Below, one piece after another: positions 1 through 12,224 of a stretch of DNA of 64,000 bases (positions within the stretch are counted from its first letter, which is position 1; every line of letters starts with the position of its first letter). The position numbers and the translations under genes were made by a program. Source of the DNA: Cyprinodon diabolis (Eukaryota; Chordata; Actinopteri; Cyprinodontiformes; Cyprinodontidae); the NCBI GenBank assembly GCA_030533445.1, contig CM060065.1:20182974-20246973 (forward strand), given 5' to 3'. The notes beneath the pieces are model-generated. The model saw only the letters and a program-made list of their open reading frames with translations, had not been told where the DNA came from and searched no databases.

Positions 1-1128
1 GGTTAGACTGACCTGTATCATTTGATCATTACATCTGAATGTATGCAATGTTGGCTGTAACGTAAAGTGTCTATGTATTTTTTTTATGTTCTATTCCTAG
101 CAGAAATATACATTTCTCTCAATGGATAAAAATATAAGTATTTGGATATTGTGGTTCTGAAAATGCTGCCTTGCTTCATAATGTAGTATGTCATACCTCA
201 TATGAGCCATGGTTAAGAGATTCTCAGTGTTTTAAATACACTTCACCTATCAATGGTCATTAATTCATGCCTGTTTGCTGTAAATACTTAAGCAGCTCTA
301 GACATATAAAATATAAAATGTCAGGAATTTGCTTCTTCTTTTTTTAAATGAGTTTTTTGTAGAAACAGAATCTCATTGGATATGCACTTTAATCTCCTTT
401 TTACAAAGCTTTGCTCTCTGCGGGTAATTCTTAGGTTTGTAGAGCAAATTGTGTGGAAATAATCACACATATAGAAGACCTAAAGCTTTAAAAAAAAATG
501 TATATCCTCCTAATTAAATGAAAACTAATTTTAAAGGACTGTGATATAAAGAGCAAAGAGGAAAAAGAGAGAGAGAGAGATAGTTTAGGATCTGCTCTTT
601 ATGCAACTAAACAATAATAGAGCATTTGAATACATCAGGGTCTTTGTAAACCACCAAACTCGACAACTGAAAACATGTTCCTGTTTAGTACAAGCTGTTC
701 TTGGAATCATATTTCAGCATTATCCGCTTCAGCTGGTTGCTTGCGGGGATGCTTTTATTGCTTGTTTTGTTATTTTGTATCATTATTCTTAGATGGTATA
801 TATTAAATTCGTAGAAAGACAAACAGATTTGAATTTTCAGCGCTGGCCACTTGTCAGACAGCAGGTGTTGTTTTTCTATGACAATAATTTCAATTAACTG
901 TTAATTCTTATCACTACGATTCCCACATTGTTATCACTAAGATATTTCTGAATGATATATATAATTAATATATAGCTGAAGCCAAAATAAGGTTGCAAGA
1001 AACCTTTATTCGAAATTAGTAATTGCATCGTTACTGTAGAAAAATACTTCCACACTTTTATGTAATACCAAAGCAATTTGAATGAAAACAAATTCAATTA
1101 AACTACAATCCAAATTTTCCTTCCTCAC
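1..1128 (-). other. gpc6: Start of gpc6 intron 3
   Basis: This AT-rich stretch lies downstream (in gene orientation) of the GTGAGG donor. The next glypican exon (expected to begin near the ALMKMLYC-type block) is not seen. A short GA run sits at 566-580. The small open frame at 601-792 has no recognisable domain and is treated as chance. Confidence 0.8.
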
Positions 1129-1520
1129 CTTGGCAACCCTGTTGGCAACCTCGCGACCCACCATTAGCCCCTGGACAAACGTCCGTGCAGCAATAAATGC
1201 TTTGGTGACCTGAGCCTTCAGTTTTCTGGGCACATCTCCAAAGGGCTTTAGCTGGTCTGTGTATTTGGTGACACATTCCAGGTAGTCGTCTGTAAAGTGA
1301 TACTGGGAGTTGAGCAACTGGAACATGCGTTCCAACAGCCTGGACCAGAAGTCATTCAGCATCTCCTCCAAGTTGACGTTGCCCCCCGTGTAATAGCGCT
1401 TTAATTCAGTGAAGAGGTCCTGGAACACCTCAGAGTTCTGCATATACAGCTTCCCGTATGTCTTTGTGAACATACTGTTGAGAGATTTTTCAGAGTTGTC
1501 CAGCAGCTCCAGGAAAAACT
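1129..1520 (-). CDS. gpc6: Glypican-6-like coding exon (internal, probably exon 3)
   Basis: Glypicans are GPI-anchored cell-surface heparan sulphate proteoglycans that tune Wnt, Hedgehog, FGF and BMP signalling. This exon encodes 130 full codons of the helical, cysteine-rich core, starting within the Glu codon of [13 protein letters not shown]. It contains the family blocks [34 protein letters not shown], the conserved Cys in [23 protein letters not shown] and AARTFVQGL. The match to my recollection of vertebrate GPC6 is closer than to GPC4, especially [18 protein letters not shown]. The acceptor is CATCTAG with a strong pyrimidine tract (minus strand, just above 1520). The donor is AAG|GTGAGG (1123-1128). 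The exon is 392 nt, entering with two bases of a split codon and leaving in phase 0. In-frame codons beyond either splice site are intronic. No stop or frameshift interrupts it. A gpc6a versus gpc6b ohnolog cannot be separated here. Confidence 0.95.
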
Positions 1521-1523
1521 CTA

Positions 1524-3244
1524 GATGGGAGAAGGGTTTGGGAAAAGGGGGTAGAGACAGAAAAGGCATTTAACTTATCAATCAGATATTTACATCACCC
1601 ATTTTCATGACAGACTTTTAAATAGAAGTATGAGTAGAAGCTACTAAAACTACCTTTCTTACCTATCATTTCACTTAATGGTGATTTTATGATCCCATCT
1701 GCATCTCTATAGTGGCAATTTAAAGCAGCCAAATATAGGTACTAGATTATGTGAAAGTCAGTTCAGAGCATTAATAATTTAATAGCTGAAATAATGGGCC
1801 ACAAGAACCATGAATGATTAATGTACAGGTTCTGATTGCACACTGTAACAAAATATTCATAAGTTTTGGATGCAGACACTAGTATACATTATCCTTCCTG
1901 GGCACCGAACCATTGTTCCCAAATGGAATAGTTAAGCGCTGGAACCGTTTTTTTTTTGCGACTGATCTTAATTGCTCAGCGACACCAGTATGACATTTTA
2001 TTGATATAGAAGTCAATTTGCCTTGTTTTAATCATTACAGTGGCCAGAGGTTTAGACTTAATAAAATACGTTTAAGACATCCTTCCTTCTTCTGAAAATT
2101 GAATAGGTAAAACAGGACTTTGAATAAGACTTTTTGCCAAGAACCTTCTCAAAAAGAACCCTAAAAATAAGGTCTGGTAAATTTGGAGGCCAAGCAAACG
2201 TTTTAAACTCAATGCAGCACTGCTAAAACATTTCTTTGAGCATTGCACGTATTTGCGAAAGTCCTGTAAAAATTGAAAAATACCTAACTAAAACATGACA
2301 TAAACAAACATAGCAAAATATATCTAGGCATTTTTTTATTTTTAAAATAAGTAAAAGCAACAGATATGAACTGAGAACCTTCAGACAAAACACATTTCAA
2401 ATATGACAATGATGACACAATGCTAACATCAGTGGGGTCACAAGACCTAATTTAGGTCCGGCTTGAGCCTCGCTAAAATTTTGTCAAGACCCATCAAATA
2501 TTCTGGTATCTTTTCAGTTAATCTAATTTGTTCTTGTAATCAATTAATTAATTATCAGAATATGAATTTAGATTAAAAAAAACTAAGTAACTTAAATAAA
2601 TCCTATATTGGCCAGTCTCTCTTTACTTCATAGTGAAAAGTAGATAGCTCCTTCAGAGAGTGGTTATCCAGTCCATTCCACTTGTATGTACAGAAAACAT
2701 TCACATCAATTGAATCCAATCCATGTACTCGCTGCCACCTTATTTTTAGCATGTAGCACACAGCCAAGCCGACTGCAGCGGCAAAAAATAAAAAAAAAAA
2801 ACTAATAAGCAGGTCTTGAGTGGATATGCAAAAAATATTTTTAAAAAGTAAGCGTTAATCAACACTGATAGTATTAACAATAAATGAGTTCCAGACCTAC
2901 ATAGCATCATGAAGTTTTATGTAGTTCATGAACTAGGTGCTCTCTGATTGACCAATAAAAATCTGGCTTATACTCATTATGAAGGAGTTATGTTCCAGCT
3001 GAAAAACATAGGTGCTACTTAGCAACAAGTTGGTAAAATATGCATTGTGAAGCTCCTAGTGTTTTATAGAGTCACGTGTGTATTATTTTTACATCTTTGA
3101 GTGGACTCCTTTGTGGAGCATCAGCTGTTTCTCATTTTGCACATGCCTTGTTGTCAAATGTAAAACAGGAGCTGAGCTCATTCATGTCAGTGAATCAACA
3201 ATGTATAGAGTTCTGTGAAATCAAAATCTTTACTTAGGAAACAT
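1524..3244. other. Intronic sequence, nothing recognised
   Basis: AT-rich unique-looking intron sequence with short A and T runs (for example near 1950 and 2785-2800). No coding similarity, element end or inverted repeat was recognised. Confidence 0.5.
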
Positions 3245-4103
3245 TACCAATTGACACCCGCTTTCACATGCTGTTGAGAAAAAAAGGAATAGACAACAGG
3301 TGGAAATTACTTGCAATCAGCAAGACACTCAATAAAGGAGTGGTTCTGCAGGTGCAGTACCTGTGCTCACTGGCAGATTTTGTTGGTCACCATTGAATGT
3401 TGGTGGTGCTTTCACACTTGTGGTGGCATGAGACGGTCTCTACAACCCACTACACCACAAGAGGCTCAGAAAGTCCAGTTCATCCAGGATGGCACGTTAT
3501 TGCAAGCTGTGGCAAGAAGCTTTGCTGTGTCTGTGTGGAGGCCGTAGGAGGGCAACAACCGAGCAGCAGGACCGCTACCTCCAACTTTGTGCAAGGAGGA
3601 ACAGGAGGAGCACTGCCAGAGCCCTGCAAAATGACTCCCAACAGGTCACAAATATGCACGTGTCTGCACAAACGGTAAGAAACTGGCTTCATGAGGATAA
3701 CCATGAAATCCACAGATAAGGGGTTGTGCTCACAGCCCAACACCTGCAGGACAAAGTCTAGAGACACTGTGGAGAGCTATCTGCTGCCTACAACCTCCAC
3801 TTTGGCAGTGGGTCAGAAATGGTGTGGGGTGGCATTTCTTAGGAAGGCTACACAGCCCTTTGTGTACGCCAGAGGTAACATGACTACCATTAGGTAGTGA
3901 GACCATATACAGGGGCTGTTGGGATAGGTTCCTCCTAATGCAGGACAATGCTAGACTTCATGTGGCTGGAGTGTGTCAGCAGTTCCTGCAAGATGAAGGT
4001 ATTGCTGTGATGGACTGTCCCCCTGTTCCCGAGGCTGAGCATATGTCGGACATCATGTCTCAATCCATCCGCTGTCACGTTGCACCGCAGACTGTGCTGG
4101 AGG
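3245..4103 (+). pseudogene. Degenerate Tc1/mariner transposon relic (Tcb1-like family)
   Basis: This is a decayed DNA transposon copy. It starts near the motif GGAATAGACAACAGGTGGAA, which precedes the transposase in a common fish Tc1 family. Fragments of transposase appear in several frames. At 3560-3720 there is a helix-turn-helix part ([20 protein letters not shown], then [12 protein letters not shown]). At about 3810-3900 there is a remnant of the GGSVMVWGGIS region. At 3938-4090 there is a catalytic-domain remnant (MQDNARLHVAGVCQQFL, then DIMSQSIR and VAPQTVLE). Frameshifts and stops separate these pieces and much of the middle is deleted. The 3' end is lost where it meets the TA microsatellite at 4104. 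The fragment at 62401-62850 belongs to the same family. Confidence 0.8.

Positions 4104-4184
<81 letters not shown>
4104..4184. repeat. (TA)n microsatellite
   Basis: About 81 bp of almost pure TA dinucleotide repeat, with one ATTTAT interruption, abutting the truncated Tc1 relic. The YIYIYI-type open frame through it is an artefact. Confidence 0.97.
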
Positions 4185-4188
<4 letters not shown>

Positions 4189-4199
4189 TATATGGTCAT

Positions 4200-4636
4200 T
4201 GTAACATGCTTTCTACAAGCCTGTTCAAGTTTTACCTCTGATTTTTCAGTGGTCTTATTTCCATTTTTGTGTTCTAGTTATTTTTGATTGTATTTGAGTT
4301 CTTAGATATTTCTTGTTTGCCCTCTTATGTCAGTCTCCTTTTCCCCAGCTCCCTTCTTACCTCTGTTCACACCTGCTCCCAATCTGCTAACTAGCCTGGT
4401 CTTTGTTTTTCTCTCCCATATATTCACCTCCTGTTCTCCTGTCCTTTGCTGGTTTGTCATAATTTATTTGTCCCCTTGTTGTAAGTATTTCTGGTTCTCT
4501 ATTTGATTTGGATTCTGAGGATTTAGGTTTTTGGATTTTTGCTTCTGTTACACTTTTGTTATTAAACCTTCAAGTAACCACCTTAAGCTTTTGTGTCTGC
4601 ATTTGGGTCCTGTCAAACCTCCACCCCCACTTGACA
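4200..4636 (+). repeat. LTR-like interspersed repeat, copy 1
   Basis: This T/C-rich block shares with 30910-31188 the ordered motifs TTCTTAG, GTCTCCTTTTCC, AGCTCC, CTGTTCACACCTG, CCCAATC and TGCATTTGGGTCCT. It begins TGTAAC and ends TTGACA, so it has the TG...CA ends and short TGT/ACA inverted termini expected of an LTR. It also carries an ATTAAAC polyadenylation-like motif near 4562. It is longer than copy 2, which lacks about 150 bp in the middle. No internal retroelement coding is attached, so a solo LTR or another fish repeat are both possible. Confidence 0.5.
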
Positions 4637-6838
4637 GTGGCTGGTTTGTACTGTCTAAACTGTCTAAATAGTGGCAAGGCAACTTCTCAGTTTTTGTTAG
4701 CTCTTTGAAACATTTCTGTGCTCTGCTGCTTCATCTCCAGTAAGGTAAGACCCTGTTTCCCAAAAATTTGTGATGCCTCTGGCTAACATGATTAAAATGA
4801 TCTAAAAAGAAAAATAAAAAAAAAATATGTAATCCATTCCTCTGTAATACTGTCATATAAAATGTTTACAAGGGTTTATTTATATAGAAACAAGAAGAAT
4901 AAGTCTTAAGCCCAGTTAAATAGATCTAAGCAGGTAAATTTGTTTTAATTGAACCAATGTGCCCTACCGTAGTTGTTTTTTTGTCTACAAGAGGTTTTGC
5001 TATGCAGTTATAAAAAATCATGATGCAAGTGTTCCCTGCAAAACATAACCAAAAACATCACATTTGCCACTAATTTCCATTGTAATATCTGATACTAATC
5101 TAATTCTGAGTGCCTTTAAGCAACAAACATGCAAACATACAAAAATGCAGGTCATTGTAGGTACCTTGAGTGATCCATTGTTAGATCTAAAAAATATCGC
5201 AATCAGTAAGATTCAGCAGAGAACTAATTGCATTTTCTGCTCTATGGTACAGAGCACACTCACAGCCTCCACTTCTTACTAGCACCATCACCAAGGTTCT
5301 TAAGGTTTAAGAACATCCTTGTCAAACTATATACTTTGTTTTTAAAAACGAAGTAATTTAAAAGCGAAATCCTAAATAACCTTAGATTTAGACATTAATA
5401 TTGCTCAGGGATGACAATCCAATTCAAACACTAGCAAATATAACATTTCATTTCACATCTGCCTAAGTTGCTTTCTTCCATATGAGCACTTGCACTCTTG
5501 AGTATTAAATCAGCAAACAAAGACAAAAATATGAAGGAAAAAAAGAGGGAATTAACAAGGGAGTCTCACTGAAGCCTGGCTAATAGGATCCCATGTTCCT
5601 AAGCACAATAGCGTAAATGTTGGGAAGATCATAACACATCTCTTGAAGCACAAAAGTCAAATATTCCCCCACCCCTCCTTGTAAACAAACATGCTGCAAA
5701 TGTTCCACGTGCCAAGCTTGCTAATAAACCATCAGAGGAGCCTTCTCCTGGCTGCCTCGCGGATATTTCTTAGCTCTGCAAATAATGTCAGTCTTGAACT
5801 AAAATGTTGGAAATGTCTGATTTAATACATTGCACGATCAAAATATATATAAGAAAATCTATTAACTTAATATAGCATTGATTAGCTGTGATTTACTTCA
5901 TTTCATTATGGCAGAATAATTTTTTTCTAATGTAAATTTCCCCTAATGGGCATTAATAAAGTGTCTGTCTGTCTGTATCTATCTTACTAACAGCACACAA
6001 CTAATGTTTAAAAAAAAACTGGCAAAGGATATCTCATTTTAAATGTTAAAATTTCTCCCAAACTCAAATTCTTTGGTAAAATCATGAACAAAAACAGAAA
6101 ACAAAAATCATAATTCAATCTCCATCATGTTATTTAAGAATGCATATACACTATGGTGCTATGGACATTTTGTGTTTCTAAGCAAATTAACTAAATGATA
6201 CTAAGTATTCAACAAAAATGATAACCTTCAGATTTTTTGTAAAAATGTTATTTTATCTATTTACCGGACAACATAACATACAAACTTTTATGCAATGTAA
6301 AATGGTTAGCGTACACTTTTTATAGTAGTTTAATTTTTGTCCCTCAAAATTTAATAAAAAGCTGTTTAAACAACTGTTAATAAAAGTAAATAAAGCCCAA
6401 AGTGAAAATATCAGTTTGTGTCCAATGAGTCCATAATTTTTGGGCCACCATATTTTGCCAGCAGTGGGTTAACTCTCTTAGGCATGGTGTTTACTAGCGC
6501 CTCAAGAGTTACCCCTGAAATCTTCTTTTAACCGTACATGATGATATCACACAGATGATTGATATTAGAGACTTTGCAAATCTTATTATTTATATTTGGT
6601 GTTAAATATGTGCTCCATCTGACAAAATGTGGTATTTTATTATTTTTTTTAAGCAAGTATGTTTGATTTTTTTGAGGAAATGTTTAAATGACCCACAAAC
6701 CACATCAAAGGAAATAATCCAATGCTCTCTGCAAGCTTTTGTGCAAGTAAGTCTAAATATTTAAGTGTAACTTTTCTTGTCGTTTTCTATACAGCCATAA
6801 ACACTAGGTTTGAATGACTAAGCATTGTGTGTATGAAA

Positions 6839-6842
<4 letters not shown>
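4637..6842. other. Intronic sequence with a LINE-like tail
   Basis: Mostly AT-rich sequence with no coding similarity. At about 5935-5985 the sequence AATTTCCCCTAATGGGCATT followed by AATAAAGTGTCTGTCTGTCTG and TATCTATC resembles the 3' tail of fish L2/CR1-type LINEs in plus orientation. A more complex, less AT-rich patch at 5690-5800 might be conserved. Confidence 0.4.

Positions 6843-6900
<58 letters not shown>
6843..6900. repeat. Poly(A) run followed by (TA)n
   Basis: Twenty-eight A residues (6843-6870) are followed by about fifteen TA units (6871-6900). An A-run of this length may be a retroposon tail, but I recognise no retroposon body upstream. Confidence 0.95.
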
Positions 6901-6902
<2 letters not shown>

Positions 6903-8149
6903 TACATATTATTGTGGCCCCACACATTTAAATTTGACAAATCGAGCCTTCATTCACATGACTGTTAAGAATATGATAACATCAGCATATAAACACTCCT
7001 TTTGATCCCGTTTTATTTTGTCTCCTTTCTCTTTTCTCACAGCTGGAATAGCGTAACATGTCCCACACCTACAATTGCATAGGGACCATTCCCCAGTCAT
7101 TGATACTCCTTTCTTTGCAGCTGAATGACCTGCCATTACACCAACATAGCTTTAAATATTAAGAGCCCGCAGGGCCTTTTCATTTCAATTTTTCAATTAG
7201 ATCTGAATCAAGGACATGTAACCCGCTGTGTATTGCGAACGAAAAATTCCATCCTTGTTACTATGTAAATGGCTCTAAAGACAGGCATGAAACGTGATAT
7301 CACATGGGCTCATTGGCTCTAGAAGGGTTTATGTGTAATGTGATGTTCTGTTAAGAATAAAGATTTTTTTTTCTATTTTGTTGAAAAAAAAATATTACAG
7401 AGAACAAGAGTTTGTGCATTTAAAGGATAATTGTGGTTTATCAACTGTTTTAAAACCAAAAATCTAGTATTAAAATGCAAAATCTGTAAAGGCAACCCTC
7501 TGCTGAAAGGGTTTCTTTTGAGATTATAAATAGGTACTAACCAATGTCAAACTACACTGAATTCTTTTGGGCACTCGGTATAAAAAAAATATTGTCTTAT
7601 CTGCATCATTGTTTGGTATTTTTTTCCTTCTTGTTTTTGTTCAATGATATCTACCTGGAAAAAAGACAGTGCTGATTGTTTCAAATAGTGGTTAAAGCCA
7701 ACTTATGTTTAAAGATTTTGCTTTCTACAAGCCAAAGTTTGTTAGGGATTTATCACTGAGGAGTTTTGGCAATGGAGAACATTCAGCTCCTCAGCCTTCT
7801 GGGTGTTGATAGTTGGAAATGTCTCAATACAGGGCTTAAAACACTGATAATATATTAGAAACAATTATTCCCTGCCCTAAATCTCCTGGGAAAATAACAA
7901 TACACAAATCAAAGTAACACAGCTAAGGGTATTTGAATAAGAAGATTTACTTTTAGACTTAGATTATGTGAAATAAACAACATTCTTTTTCTGCTAATCT
8001 GCCTCTAAGGAAGCAAAGACAAAACAAAATGTCGGCTGGAAAACATCCTAGTCATGCAATTTTGATTTATCCAAACTGACAACTAAAAAGGACTTATAAG
8101 GCATCGCACTGAAAAGTTTTCACTTCTAACCCAATGCAAATATATATAT
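6901..8149. other. Intronic sequence, nothing recognised
   Basis: AT-rich unique-looking sequence. It ends in a short TA repeat (8140-8150) at the truncation point of the LINE copy that follows. Confidence 0.5.
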
Positions 8150-9424
8150 ATTGAACTACCAGAAGGCCACATTACAGATGTGCAGGACAGCTACAAATAC
8201 CTTGGGGTGCCACAGGCTAACGGAAACCACGAGGAGATGGCAAGAAAGACTGCCACAGCTAAATACCTACAAAGAGTAAGGCAGGTCCTGAAAAGTCAGC
8301 TGAATGGGAAAAAAAAGATCCAAGCCATCAACACATATGCCCTACCAGTCATCAGATACCCCGCTGGTATAATAAACTGGCCAAAGGAGGAGATAGAGGC
8401 CACTGACATCAAGACAAGAAAGCTCCTCACAATGCATGGAGGGTTCCACCCCAAATCCAGCACCCTGAGACTGTATGCCAAGCGTAGCGAGGGAGGCCGA
8501 GGGCTAGTGAGTGTCAAGACCACTGTCCAGGATGAAACAACTAAGACCCAGGAGTACATCAGAAAGATGGCCCCCAAAGACAAATGGCTTGGTGAATACC
8601 TCAGGCAGGAGAAAACCGAAAGCGAGGACAAGAAAGAGGAAGGAGAACCATCATGGAGGGACAAGCCACTGCACGGCATATACCACAGACAAATAGAAGA
8701 AGTGGCTGATATCAAAAAATCCTACCAGTGGCTGGAGAAGGCTGGACTGAAGGACAGCACAGAGGCACTAATCATGGCAGCACAAGAACAGGCACTCAGT
8801 ACAAGATCAATAGAGGCCAGGGTCTACCACACCAGGCAGGACCCCCGATGCAGACTGTGCAAAGATGCCTCTGAAACAATACAGCACATAACAGCAGGGT
8901 GTAAAATGCAGGCAGGAAGTGCATACATGGAACGCCACAACCAGGTAGCTGTCATAGTGTACAGGAACATCTGCCATGAGTATGGGCTGGAAGTCCCAAG
9001 GTCAAAATGGAAGACACCTCCTAAGGTAGTTGAGAATGACCGAGCTAAGATCCTATGGGACTTCAAGATCCAGACTGACAAACAGGTGATGGCTAACCAA
9101 CCAGACATCGTGTTGATCGACAAACAGCAGAAGAAGGCAGTAGTGATAGATGTGGCAATCCCAAGCGACAGCAACATCAAGAAGAAAGAACACGAGAAGC
9201 TTGAGAAATACCAAGGGCTGAAAGAGGAGCTAGAAAAGATGTGGAAAGTAAGAGCAGCAGTGGTGCCAGTGGTAATTGGAGCACTGGGGGCTGTGACCCC
9301 CAAACTGGGAGAGTGGCTACAGCAGATTCCAGGTAAAACATCAGAGGTCTCTGTCCAGAAGAGCGCAGTCCTAGGAACAGCTAAGATACTGCGCAGAACC
9401 CTCAAACTCCCAGGCCTCTGGTAG
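8150..9424 (+). pseudogene. C-terminal half of LINE polyprotein: zinc knuckle plus restriction-like endonuclease
   Basis: An open frame of 424 codons begins at the truncation point with IELPEGHITDVQDSYKYLG, so the initiating Met and the reverse-transcriptase palm are missing. The visible part covers the thumb/linker region (NGKKKIQAINTYALPVIRY, GWP-like INWPKEEIEATDIKTRKLL, MHGGFHPKSS). It then has a CCHC knuckle C-x2-C-x8-H-x4-C (Cys codons at 8849, 8858 and 8900; His at 8885) and the endonuclease core: PD at 9101-9106, a downstream catalytic-type Asp in VVIDVAIP at 9149-9151, and an EKLEKYQGL block. The C-terminus is KLPGLW. No RT active-site motif is present, so it cannot mobilise itself. 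Confidence 0.85.
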
Positions 9425-9485
9425 AGGACCCGAGCTTGAGGATGACACATACCACCCCACGAGGGGTGAGAAAACAGTTTTTTTT

Positions 9486-9488
<3 letters not shown>
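8150..9488 (+). mobile_element. 5'-truncated LINE of the restriction-like-endonuclease class
   Basis: This is the 3' part of a non-LTR retrotransposon of the R2/R4/NeSL/Rex6-like group, which nick target DNA with a PD-(D/E)xK enzyme and prime reverse transcription there. The copy starts abruptly inside the coding frame at 8150 and runs through the stop at 9422-9424 into a short 3' UTR. The UTR contains a perfect hairpin (6-bp stem CACCCC/GGGGTG, loop ACGA, 9453-9468). The copy ends in a T-rich run. Both flanks are TA dinucleotide repeat (8140-8150 and 9489-9516), which suggests insertion into, or preference for, TA-repeat DNA. The retained frame has no stops, so the copy looks young. Confidence 0.85.

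Positions 9489-9516
<28 letters not shown>
9489..9516. repeat. (TA)n microsatellite at LINE 3' end
   Basis: Fourteen TA units immediately follow the LINE 3' UTR. They match the short TA run at the LINE 5' truncation and may represent the split target. Confidence 0.95.
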
Positions 9517-9872
9517 CTGTCAGCACATAATGGAAGAAAAAAGGGAAAGCAAATTGTTGTAGAAACATACCTTAACCCTTAAATTGTTTTCCACCATTCG
9601 TTTGGCACAATATACCCAAAGCAATTCAACAGAAAGTCTAAAGAAATAACTGAATCAGCTGGATTCCTCTATTTCCCACAGCTTTTTTTTTTAGGTATGC
9701 CTACAAATTCTCGGTCAGATTTCGCTTTCTATAAGAGCAGAGCCCAAGTCCAGTTCTCATGAGCTACCATCCGACAATTTTCTTTTCCAACTGAATCACT
9801 CAGCATAACACTCAGCTCTGCACAGGCTTGGAAAACAGTTTTGGAAGTTTGTAAACCTCAGTAATGTGTTAG

Positions 9873-9948
9873 TCAAGAGATTTCTTATTTGTTATTCCCA
9901 CCATATATAATCAAGAGATTTCTTAGTTGTTATTCCCACCATATATAA
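9873..9948. repeat. 38-bp tandem duplication
   Basis: Two adjacent copies of a 38-bp unit starting TCAAGAGATTTCTTA and ending CCCACCATATATAA differ by a single T/G substitution in TTATTTG versus TTAGTTG. This points to a recent local duplication. Confidence 0.9.
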
Positions 9949-12220
9949 ACAAGGACTACAATTTACTGCTGTAAGTGCATGTGACAGCATCGTGCACATT
10001 TACATGAAGGTGGTGCAGGTAACAATGACATGCAACTGCTTAGAGCACAAAGGAGAGATGATGGTACAAAGCTTCTTATTCAATGATGGCGTCCCTACAG
10101 AAAAAAAAACAAACAAAAAAAAAACACTGAAAGCTGAATTATTCTGTGTTTGCCCAATATGTGCGGGAGCAAAGACTTTATCCACGTCAATAGACTGACA
10201 GTTGGCATACCTGTCAAGTTTTGGATTTGAAAACTAGGGACATTTTCCGACATCCGTTACGAACCATCTGAGAGGAATTTTATCAATGGCACAAATACAT
10301 ACTCTTTGAGGGGTATGCAGACCCCAACAGCCCCACAAATTGGGTCTTTCTGTCAGTGTTTTTGTGTTCTTCACCACTAAATCATATTTCAAAACAAGCA
10401 TTATGTAATCGGTTTGAATAAATTACACATCTTGCCAATGTTTTCATTATAAAAACTCTTTACTGTAGGAATCACTTCCATCTAGTATTTAATCAACCTG
10501 CTTCCTTTCCCTGTTTATTACTCTTCTTCCCTTATTTCTGTCCTTCTCTATCCTCACACCTGAGTGACATGAGCTTTGTTAGATATAGCAGCCTTAATGC
10601 ATTCTGGTCAGTATCAGAATGATGGCATACATTATCAAATGCAGTATGGTACTATGTGGAACTGATTTACACATTTTAGACACATTTCTAGGCTTCCTGT
10701 TTAGTTAATCAAAGCCATACCACATACAAGAACACATGAAATGTGGAACTTGTATGGTTTCACAACTAAAGTAGCAAAACTACATTTAATAACATGACCT
10801 TTTTATTCAACCTATACTTTTAACAGACTGGACACTGCACCTACAGTAGTCAGGCGTATCAGATACATCAAAACAGCATCGTAGTGTGATTTTAAGGTGG
10901 GCATATTTTGATTTCTAAAACAAAGAGGATACTTGACTCTGTCTTGATATTGATAAATGATACTCAAAGTTTACCTTCTAAGATACATTCTAATTTTTTA
11001 AAACATAATTCAAGCCTCCTCAGTATCTGTATAAATTCAAGTTAAAGAAAAAAATTAAATTTCTCTCTATAGACTCAGAACTTATTTAAAAAGGCTTATT
11101 GTATCTAAAACAAGAGTCAGTGGTTCAAAAATAGAAATAAAAAATGAAATAAGAATCTGCAATGAAATATTTATATAAATGGTTATTCTGTATGAGAAAA
11201 TCAATGTGCAGATTGAGGACAGGATTTTTGTTCTCTGTTATTTAGCTATAGTCCCAAGTCCTAGATTTTACCAATTTAATGATTCACCCTGTAGTAAATT
11301 TGATAATTGCCTGTAAAATAAAATAACCACAAACAATTTGAATATTTTTTATTTTGTAAATACTGATTAGTACAAAGTTGCAAGACTACATTAACCTGCT
11401 CTTTTACTTGTAACAGTTTAAACTAGCCTTAATGTGTACCAGCCTCCACACAGACCTATATCTCATATACCAGATGTCTTTCAGCCACTCGGAGAACTTG
11501 CCTTTCACCAAAGCAACATCTTTCTCCTTCTTCCTCTTTCATTTCCTATTTTGTGCTCCTGAGAGCCTCCCTTTATGTGAGTCCATCTTTAGCACCACTG
11601 CTCCATGTAAAGACTCGCTCCAGCTCACACAAATACGCAAAGCTCGAGGGACTCTGAAGCTCCTGGACAAAGGAAGGAGGAGTAGGCTTGGGTGTTTTTG
11701 TATAATCTATAACGTGAGTTATATAGGCATGCAAAAATGCTGTTATATACAAAAAAAGTGCAAAATGTAAAAACTATTTTCATAAATAAACTCATGACTA
11801 GAAATGTATTTGCTTTTCTTTAACACCAGCCGGTTTTACAAAAAAAAAAAAAAGAAAATGTTGAGTTTGAGAAAAGATTTAAATAAAACTGAACAAGGCC
11901 TGTTTGTGTGCAATTACTAACATTAACCTTCCATTTCAATATTCTTGATATATGCTGTCATAATGATGACATAAAATATATTAATTATGAAAAACATAAA
12001 AGTCTTGTTCCTGTTTTGTTACATCATACATTTATTTACTATGATCCCTCTTATCAGTTATAATCACCTTGACACTTAAGCTCTTTAGGAAAACCTTTAC
12101 AAGAAGATTTTTAAAAGGTTTGGCCAAATAGGTCATTAAGTGGCATTTATAATTGAGGCTGGACCTGGTAATTTTCCTAATGCATATAAAATAGACGTAG
12201 AGTATTCATACCCTTGAAGT
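9949..12220. other. Intronic sequence, nothing firmly recognised
   Basis: AT-rich sequence. The stretch 10205-10290 (CCTGTCAAGTTTTGGATTTG and onward) faintly resembles termini of fish DNA transposons but has no partner end. The open frame at 11432-11770 has no domain I recognise and is Ser/Phe/Leu-rich, so it is treated as chance. Confidence 0.45.
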
Positions 12221-12224
12221 AACT

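Noticed and set aside
1521..1569. In-frame extension upstream of the glypican exon giving an initiator Met ([12 protein letters not shown]...)
   Set aside because: It lies on the intron side of a consensus CATCTAG acceptor and is simply the translated polypyrimidine tract.
4104..4184. Open frame with YIYIYI repeat
   Set aside because: Translation of the TA microsatellite.
11432..11770. 112-codon open frame as a possible novel gene
   Set aside because: No domain, no codon or splice support, composition as expected from AT-rich intron.
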